Origin: Gordonibacter faecis | GTDB lineage: Bacteria; Actinomycetota; Coriobacteriia; Coriobacteriales; Eggerthellaceae | Reading direction: 5' to 3' | NCBI RefSeq assembly: GCF_030077735.1 | Contig: NZ_JASJEU010000019.1 | Location: forward strand, 62,001 to 126,000 | Length of the DNA stretch: 64,000 nt | Shown: positions 58,672 through 64,000 of the stretch, one piece after another | How the letters are laid out: each line of letters opens with the position of its first letter | Numbering within the stretch: position 1 is the first letter of the stretch | The notes under the pieces: generated by a model | The model's database searches: none | What the model saw: the letters and a program-made list of their open reading frames with translations, nothing else | Told to the model about the DNA's origin: nothing | Translations under genes and position numbers: made by a program

Positions 58672-59730
58672 TTACAGGTTGAACAGCTTCGCCGCGTTGC
58701 CGCCGAGCATGAGGTCTTTTTCCTCCTGCGACACATCGAGCGCATTGATGGATCCCACCGAGCGGGCCATCCACTCGTAGAACACGGGGAAGGACGAACC
58801 CAGCAGCAAGTGATCGGCGCCGCATACCTTCACGGCGCATTCAAGCTGCTCTTTGCTCCAGCTCATGGGGTGCGTCATGTCGAAGAAGATGTTGTTGGTG
58901 AGGTAGCGCTCGTACGCCTCGCGGTCCACGTTGGTGGCCAGGCGGTTCATGGCCTCCTTCTTCTTGACGGACACGTGGGGTGCCAGGATGTCCTTCAGCG
59001 CAAACCAGTTGCCGCCGAACATCGTGTGGATGAACTTGAGGTCGGGGAACTCGTCGAACATACCCGAGTACACCTCGCGGCCCACGGCGGTTGCCTGCAC
59101 GTGGATGCGGCCCAGTTCGCGGCGCAGCGGCGTGTATTCGGCGAAGTTGCCAAACGCGTTCTGGCCGGGGGTGTGGTGAATGGCGCAGGGCACCTTCTTC
59201 TCGTTCAGCACCTTCAGGTAAGGCTTGAACAAATCGTCGTCGAGGAACTTGTCGCCGTAGCAGCAGGCGAACTGCACGCCCACCATGCCAAGGTCACCGA
59301 GGCAGCGCTCAAGTTCGTAGATATCTTCCTTGCGGCCCCACGGCGGGATGACGGCGTTGGCGGCCAGGCGGCCTTCGGACTGGCGACACATCTCGGCGGC
59401 CTGGTCGTTTACGATCTTGCACATTTCAAGCGGCAGCCATTCCTGCCACACCGGCATGCGCAGAAGGGCAATATCCACGCCCACCTCGTCCATGGCCTGG
59501 ATCTTTGTCTCAAGCGTGTAGTCGCCTTCCACGTAGTTCAGGATGTCGCGGCCATCTTCGGTGGCGAGCACAATCTGATCCTTCGCGCCGTCGGGGGTCT
59601 TCCCGCGGTAGGCCTTCAAACCCATGGTGATGGGCGCGGAATACAGAAAGCCGTTCAGCACCTCTTCGTTGGTGAACAGGTCGGTGGGCAGAAAGTGCAT
59701 GTTGATATCGATAACCTTATTTTGAGCCAT
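58672..59730 (-). CDS. ACMSD/OHCU-type amidohydrolase (candidate decarboxylase), altered metal site
   Basis: A 352-residue amidohydrolase_2 TIM-barrel protein. Relatives (ACMSD, gamma-resorcylate decarboxylase) decarboxylate aromatic or muconic acids with one metal. Here the first metal motif reads INMHFLP (Asn in place of the first His or Glu of HxH/ExH). The middle His residues remain (AIHHTPG, KFIHTMFGGNW), and the usual metal Asp after the last strand is Ser (LLGSSFPVF). Metal binding may be changed or lost. AAGGAGGAACC precedes ATG 59730. In context it would act on a substrate or product of the molybdoenzyme. Confidence 0.82.
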   Translation of the reverse strand: MAQNKVIDINMHFLPTDLFTNEEVLNGFLYSAPITMGLKAYRGKTPDGAKDQIVLATEDGRDILNYVEGDYTLETKIQAMDEVGVDIALLRMPVWQEWLPLEMCKIVNDQAAEMCRQSEGRLAANAVIPPWGRKEDIYELERCLGDLGMVGVQFACCYGDKFLDDDLFKPYLKVLNEKKVPCAIHHTPGQNAFGNFAEYTPLRRELGRIHVQATAVGREVYSGMFDEFPDLKFIHTMFGGNWFALKDILAPHVSVKKKEAMNRLATNVDREAYERYLTNNIFFDMTHPMSWSKEQLECAVKVCGADHLLLGSSFPVFYEWMARSVGSINALDVSQEEKDLMLGGNAAKLFNL

Positions 59731-59745
59731 GGTTCCTCCTTGTCC

Positions 59746-59808
59746 GACGGGCACCTGCCCCGCGCCTCGGGCGCGTGGGCCACATGAGGAGCGGGGCGGC
59801 CGCCCGTC
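59746..59808 (-). other. Nested intercistronic stem-loop
   Basis: GACGGGC / GCCCGTC (59746-59752, 59802-59808) enclose GCCCCGC / GCGGGGC (59757-59763, 59791-59797) in the spacer between the 67-aa and amidohydrolase genes. Confidence 0.6.
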
Positions 59809-59814
59809 TGGTGA

Positions 59815-60018
59815 TTACTGGTAGATCGGGGTGACCTCGCCCTTCGCCATCTTTTCCATGTTGGCGGAGTTGCGTTCCTTCCAGTCGATGCGTCCCTGCT
59901 CGCGCTGGGCCTGCGTGACCTCACGGCTGAACTCGTGCGGCAGACGCACGTCAACGTTCATCAGGCGCTCGGCAATCTCGCCGCCGAAGTCGTCCGCGAA
60001 CTGCGGTCTCGTGCTCAT
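59815..60018 (-). CDS. 67-aa small protein of module 3
   Basis: A highly charged, probably helical protein (ERLMNVDVRLPHEFSREV, then WKERNSANMEKMAKGEV) with no cysteines or membrane segment. A perfect ribosome site (GAAGGAGGGAACCT) precedes the ATG. It is placed directly before the amidohydrolase gene, so it could be a small subunit or adaptor of that enzyme or of the molybdoenzyme. No family is recognised. Confidence 0.78.
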   Translation of the reverse strand: MSTRPQFADDFGGEIAERLMNVDVRLPHEFSREVTQAQREQGRIDWKERNSANMEKMAKGEVTPIYQ

Positions 60019-60058
60019 AGGTTCCCTCCTTCCCGCTGCTCTTTTTGCTCTCCTGTTG

Positions 60059-60174
60059 CGCCGCCCCGCTTATAAGGGGGCGGCGGCGAACAAGTGTGGT
60101 GGGGGCCCTGCCCGCGCGCGGGTGTGCGGGCAGGCAGGGCGGGGTGGGTGCGCCGGCACGCGGTGCGGCGCACC
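60059..60174 (-). other. Three consecutive stem-loops between FeS and 67-aa genes
   Basis: CGCCGCCCC / GGGGCGGCG (60059-60067, 60077-60085); GCCCTGCCCGC with a bulged partner (60105-60140); GGTGCGCCG / CGGCGCACC (60147-60155, 60166-60174). They fill the 168-bp spacer. No T-tract follows on the transcribed strand. Confidence 0.6.
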
Positions 60175-60186
60175 TCGGGGCGTGCG

Positions 60187-60531
60187 TTACGCCTGCTCGA
60201 TGGCCACGATCATCTGTTTGGGGGCATCAATCGAGCGCGCAAGTTCTTCCACGTCGCCCCAGGCGAGGCACTGCGCCTGGCAGTGCTGTACACACGTGGG
60301 CTGCTTGCCCTTGGCCGTGCGCTCGGCGCAGAGGTCGCACCAACGCGTGAACTGGGGAATGAAGTCGTACTGGTAGTCTTTCTTGGACTCGTCGATATGC
60401 AGCGGGCCCAGCTTGGTAATTTTCAGGCCGAACTCGCGCTCGCTGTAGCCGTGCTCCTGCTGGCAGGCCAGCACGCAGGCCTCGCAGCCGGTGCAGTAGT
60501 CGACGTCGACGAGTATTCCACGGTATGCCAT
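60187..60531 (-). CDS. Small two-cluster 4Fe-4S partner protein, module 3
   Basis: A 114-residue ferredoxin-like protein with CTGCEACVLAC (about residues 13-23) and CDLC ... TCVQHCQAQC near the C-terminus. It is homologous in layout to those of modules 1 and 2 and probably serves the molybdoenzyme encoded 28 bp upstream. AAAGGAATTAGAC precedes the ATG. It has no export signal. Confidence 0.88.
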   Translation of the reverse strand: MAYRGILVDVDYCTGCEACVLACQQEHGYSEREFGLKITKLGPLHIDESKKDYQYDFIPQFTRWCDLCAERTAKGKQPTCVQHCQAQCLAWGDVEELARSIDAPKQMIVAIEQA

Positions 60532-60559
60532 GTCTAATTCCTTTCCGTCGGGTTCTCGA

Positions 60560-62962
60560 CTAGTCGGCCTTGTAAATCTTGCACATCATGGCCTTGTAGT
60601 TCGAACCGAAGCCCGACACGCCGGCGTCAAAGGGCACCAGGTTGTTGATGTTGGATTCCAGTACGCCGAACAGGCCCTTTTGCTCGTCTTCCACGTTTTC
60701 CTCGGCGGCATCCTTGCGCTCGGGGAACCACCAACCGTGCTCGGCTTGCAGCACGCGCGGGTCGTAGGTGTCGTTGAACGAGGCCTTGTACTTGCATTTG
60801 CCGTGCTTGTTCTCAAGCCAAATCCAGTCGCCCTCTTCGATGCCATTGGCGGCGGCGGTGTCGGGGTGGATGTACACGAGCGGGTCCGGGTGCAGGGCGC
60901 GCAGCTTCTTGATTTGGCGCTGCTCGGAGTGGAAGAAGTGCGGCACGCGCGCGCCGGAGGTCACGATGTAGGGGTACTCTTCCAAATCCTCGGGGGCGGA
61001 GTACGGGCTTTCCACGGGCTCCACGTAGCTCGGCAGCGGATCGAGGCCCGACCACGAGGTGTGGTGGAACACCATGGAGTAAATCTCTGCGCGACCGGTT
61101 TCGGTGCGGAAGCCGGGCTGGCCGTCGGGGCGCAGGTCGCCGGTTTCGTACTTGCGGTACTTGAACTCGGGGTACTTCCACGTGGATTCGCGCAGTTCAT
61201 CCCACGTAAAGCCGCCGTCTTCCAATGCGTAGTCCCACATCTCCTGCACGCTGTCCCAGGGCCAGGCGATGTCGTTGTTCTCAGGCTTGATGGCGTCGGT
61301 GAGGCGCTTGCCCAGCTCCAGGAAGATGGTGTTGTCGGGCTTGGAGTCGCCCACGGGTTCGATGGCCTTGTTGATGCAGCTGATGCGATACGCGTTCAAG
61401 CCGCCGAAGCCGTCGCGCTCTTCGTAGGTGGCCGCCGGCAGCACCACGTCGGCCAGCGCCATCATGGTGGGGGTCATGAACAGGTCGGACACCACAATGA
61501 AGTCAATCTGCTTGTACCATTCCAGCTGCTGTTCGGCCTGGGCACCCATGGTGGCCAGGAAGTTGTTCGTCACAATGTAGGCCGCGCGAATGGGAATTTC
61601 GCCGCGCTGCCACGCCTCAATGGTGGCGTTGGAGGACAGGTTCTTGAAGCCCACGGCGAACATGGGGTAGCGCTCCACGCCGATGCGCTTGGACTGCTCT
61701 TCCTCGGTCATGAGTTCATCCCAGCCCCAGGTGCCGGTCCAGTTCGGCTGCTCGATGCCCCAGCACGCGTCGCCCATGACGTTGCCGCCCGGGATGTCCA
61801 GGTTGCCGGTGATGCACCAGAGCGCCGTGATGGCGTGCGCTGCCTGCTGGCCGCCCGTCTGCTGGTCAAGCGCCACGCCCCACTGAATGGCCGCGGGGTG
61901 CGAAGTGGCATAGGTGCGGGCCACGCGCTGCACGTCTTCCTTGGCAACCCAGGCCTTCTCGCACAAATCGTCAAGGTCCATCTCGGCCACGCGTTCGCAC
62001 ACGGCTTCCAGGCCGTATACCCACTTGTCGCAAAACTCCTGGTCGTAGAGCTTTTCGTCGCAGACCACCTTCAGCATAGCCATGGCCAGCGCGCCGTCGC
62101 CGCCGGGGCGCACGCGCAGCCAGTCTTCGCCCGCACGCGCCGCAAGCCACGTGAGCTGCGGGTCAACCACGGCCACCTTCATGCCGCGCTTCATGAGGTC
62201 GGTGATCCAGTGACCATAGAAGCCGTCGGCGTTGGAGTAGAAGGGCTGGTGGCCCCACACGATGCAGTACTCAGGTACCGTGTAGCGTGGGTCGTCGTAG
62301 CGCTGGGGAAGGAACTGTGAGCAGTCCATGACGCACGCGCCGCCCAGCATGCAGGCCATCGACGCAATACGGGGCAGGTAGCACGAGTTGCCGGCGAAGT
62401 ACGGCACGCCCTCGTTCGGCGAGCCCACGCAGGCGTTCAGGCGCGTGACCTGGTGAATGTCGCGGCCCGTGCCCTGGCACATGGCAATTTTGTCGGCACC
62501 GTAGGTGTCTACGACGCGCTTGAATTCGCGCACGATAATGTCGTAGGCCTCATCCCAGCTGATTTCTACGAATGTGTCCTTGCCGCGGTCGGCGCGGTCG
62601 CGCTTCATGGGCTTGGTCAGGCGGTCCTCATGGTATACGTAGTCGGGGATGCACAGGCAGCGGCTGCACAGACGTCCCTGGTTGTAGGGGTCCTCCGGGT
62701 CGCCTTCCACCTTTACCAGCTTGCCGTCCTTCACGTAGGACAGGATGCCGCACACGTTGTGGCATCCGGGCGCGCTGCGCGCGGTGCCGCGAATGACGGT
62801 CATGCCATCCTCTTCCCACGTCCAGGGAACCTTTGGGGTTTCGGCGGCCGGGATGGGCGGGCGCGAGTCGGTCTTCTTCGGCAAGCGCGAGCCGCGGCGG
62901 TACTTCTTTCCGTTGGTCTCGCTCCAGTGCTCCTGCACGGAGGCCTCGGCGGAGTCGGCCAT
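60560..62962 (-). CDS. Molybdopterin-dependent oxidoreductase, module 3 (cytoplasmic type)
   Basis: An 800-residue DMSO-reductase-superfamily catalytic subunit. Cluster ligands C67-x3-C71 (PGCHNVCGI) and C99-x2-C102 (LCSRC) show the same unusual spacing as modules 1 and 2. Cys194 in GNSCYLPR is the candidate metal ligand. The Arg/Lys-containing N-terminus (about 1-45) has no hydrophobic Tat core. It heads a seven-gene operon with a candidate decarboxylase and two transporters. Start 62962 has AAAAGGAGGAAAGC; ATG 62980 with AGAGGAAAGAC is possible. Aromatic (poly)phenol reduction is a plausible but unproven role. Confidence 0.88.
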   Translation of the reverse strand: MADSAEASVQEHWSETNGKKYRRGSRLPKKTDSRPPIPAAETPKVPWTWEEDGMTVIRGTARSAPGCHNVCGILSYVKDGKLVKVEGDPEDPYNQGRLCSRCLCIPDYVYHEDRLTKPMKRDRADRGKDTFVEISWDEAYDIIVREFKRVVDTYGADKIAMCQGTGRDIHQVTRLNACVGSPNEGVPYFAGNSCYLPRIASMACMLGGACVMDCSQFLPQRYDDPRYTVPEYCIVWGHQPFYSNADGFYGHWITDLMKRGMKVAVVDPQLTWLAARAGEDWLRVRPGGDGALAMAMLKVVCDEKLYDQEFCDKWVYGLEAVCERVAEMDLDDLCEKAWVAKEDVQRVARTYATSHPAAIQWGVALDQQTGGQQAAHAITALWCITGNLDIPGGNVMGDACWGIEQPNWTGTWGWDELMTEEEQSKRIGVERYPMFAVGFKNLSSNATIEAWQRGEIPIRAAYIVTNNFLATMGAQAEQQLEWYKQIDFIVVSDLFMTPTMMALADVVLPAATYEERDGFGGLNAYRISCINKAIEPVGDSKPDNTIFLELGKRLTDAIKPENNDIAWPWDSVQEMWDYALEDGGFTWDELRESTWKYPEFKYRKYETGDLRPDGQPGFRTETGRAEIYSMVFHHTSWSGLDPLPSYVEPVESPYSAPEDLEEYPYIVTSGARVPHFFHSEQRQIKKLRALHPDPLVYIHPDTAAANGIEEGDWIWLENKHGKCKYKASFNDTYDPRVLQAEHGWWFPERKDAAEENVEDEQKGLFGVLESNINNLVPFDAGVSGFGSNYKAMMCKIYKAD

Positions 62963-63364
62963 GCTTTCCTCCTTTTCCATGTCTTTCCTCTGTTCTCGTC
63001 TCTGCGGTGAGTCGTTTCCGGCTCGGATCTTCGTCCTTGGTACTTGGGGCACTCGGGTCGCAGTTTCCGAACGCGCCCAGCATAAGAAGGCCGCGCGAGC
63101 CCATACCCCCCACACAGCATGACGGGGCCGTTTTCAGCATTCCGACCCGAGCGTTTTGGGTGATCATGCCATTGGTATGACGCGTTTATCTGGGGAAACG
63201 GGGCGCGTGGGGAACGGGTAGGCGCGCGTGGGGTGGTGCTGGGTGCGCGGGGTGGGCCGCGGTTTTTGCGGCTTGGCGTGTGCGGGGGTGACAAGCTGGT
63301 GTCGGTCGGGCGGGGAAGGGGTGTTGCGGTTCCCGGGCGCGGGTGGGGGTGCTACCATGGGGCC
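62963..63364. other. Divergent intergenic region, no gene seen
   Basis: 402 bp between the module 3 operon and the ABC ATPase gene; the right half is very G-rich on the plus strand. It must hold both promoters, but I cannot fix either. No gene, tRNA or long repeat is seen. Confidence 0.4.
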
Positions 63365-64000
63365 ATGAGTCTTTTTGCTGCGGAACATATTAAAGCGTCC
63401 TATCCGCGCGACGGGCAGGAGGTCGCGCTGTTGCATGACGTGTCCTTTCAGCTTGAGGCGGGAACCATCTATGACTTGGTGGGCCCTTCAGGCGCGGGGA
63501 AGTCCACGCTCTTGCGCGTGTGTGCGCTCATGCTCGGCCGCGACGGCGGCGAGCTGTACTTGGATGGCCGGCCTTCGTCGGCGTATCGGCCGCAGGAGTG
63601 GCGCCGGCGCGTGTGCCTTGTGCCCCAGCAGGCGGCGCTTGTGGCGGGCACGGTGCGCGACAACTTGGTGCTGCCCTGGTCGCTGAAGGTGAACGCGGGG
63701 GAAAAGCCGCCAGCGGATGCCGCGCTTGTGCGCCTGCTTGAGTTGGCGGAGTTGGCTGACGTGGGGCTTGAGCGCGATGTGTCGCAGCTTTCGGGTGGGC
63801 AGGCCGCGCGCGTGGCGCTGCTGCGTGCGTTTGCCACGCGCCCACCGGTGTTGCTGCTTGATGAGGTGGATGCTGCGCTCGACAACGGCTCGGCCTGCGC
63901 TATCGGGCGTTTGACGAAGGCGCTGGTTGACGAGCGCACCACGTGCGTGCGCATTCGCCATCGGGCGGCCGATGGGTTCGCGTCGGGCACGTTTACCCTG
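63365..64000 (+). CDS. FetA/YbbL-like ABC transporter ATPase (3' end outside window)
   Basis: The first 212 residues of an ABC ATPase: Walker A VGPSGAGKSTLL (about 39-50), a Q-loop region RVCLVPQQAAL, GTVRDNLVLPW, signature LSGGQAARVAL and Walker B VLLLDEVDAAL. The run VRDNLVLPW closely parallels E. coli YbbL/FetA (VYDNLIFPW), which with YbbM/FetB exports iron or aids oxidative-stress tolerance. A UPF0014-type membrane partner would be expected next. The start (GGGGCC before ATG) has a weak site. The frame is open to the window end. Confidence 0.85.
   Translation, partial: MSLFAAEHIKASYPRDGQEVALLHDVSFQLEAGTIYDLVGPSGAGKSTLLRVCALMLGRDGGELYLDGRPSSAYRPQEWRRRVCLVPQQAALVAGTVRDNLVLPWSLKVNAGEKPPADAALVRLLELAELADVGLERDVSQLSGGQAARVALLRAFATRPPVLLLDEVDAALDNGSACAIGRLTKALVDERTTCVRIRHRAADGFASGTFTL

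Noticed and set aside
60530..62320. Long plus-strand open frame over the module 3 molybdoenzyme
   Set aside because: It is the antisense shadow of a conserved enzyme gene, with no plausible domain or ribosome site.

Overview
The window is GC-rich, densely packed bacterial chromosome. The best fit is the actinobacterial class Coriobacteriia, family Eggerthellaceae (relatives of Eggerthella and Gordonibacter). The reasons are three large membrane-embedded LuxR-type regulators, three molybdopterin oxidoreductases each paired with a small two-cluster ferredoxin-like protein and mostly with MFS transporters, a CarD protein, and the style of the FeS/AKR and carboxymuconolactone-decarboxylase-like genes. 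This placement is inference from gene content. I saw no tRNA, rRNA, CRISPR array or intact insertion sequence.

Layout. Positions 1-520 hold a gene end and an AT-rich spacer with three 16-bp tandem repeats and two parS (ParB-binding) palindromes, which suggests an origin-proximal location. Positions 521-9540 carry a TetR/flavodoxin pair, carD, a degenerate GGDEF-EAL-PAS protein, CMD-family, aldo/keto reductase-like and cupin genes, a 5'-truncated surface-protein remnant and nth. Positions 10042-31454 are mostly housekeeping: mfd (with an in-frame palindromic insertion), a DMT exporter, an M19 dipeptidase, a MarR/MATE pair, a membrane LuxR, a thioesterase, an FeS protein, gltX, an ATP-grasp protein, metK, dinD and priA. 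They are separated by several families of imperfect palindromic repeats. A D,D-carboxypeptidase and a hybrid sensor kinase follow.

Positions 36371-62962 form an accessory redox region with three related modules. Module 1 (+ strand, 36371-42125) is MFS, molybdoenzyme, FeS protein, an 87-aa protein with an FMN_bind-type flavinylation motif, and a membrane LuxR. Module 2 (- strand, 49565-46216) is molybdoenzyme, FeS protein and a 180-aa unknown. Module 3 (- strand, 62962-55321) is a seven-gene operon: molybdoenzyme, FeS protein, 67-aa protein, ACMSD-like amidohydrolase, two MFS transporters and a second 87-aa protein with flavinylation-like motifs. None of the three enzymes shows a Tat signal and no NrfD-type anchor is present, so they are probably cytoplasmic. 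A plausible reading, not proven, is uptake and reductive or decarboxylative processing of small (poly)phenolic acids as electron acceptors or carbon sources, each module under its own sensor. rpoD and a fused RlmKL-like rRNA methyltransferase lie between modules 1 and 2. A DUF4143 ATPase with three operator-like iterons, another membrane LuxR and a FucI-like isomerase lie between modules 2 and 3. The window ends inside a FetA/YbbL-like ABC ATPase gene.
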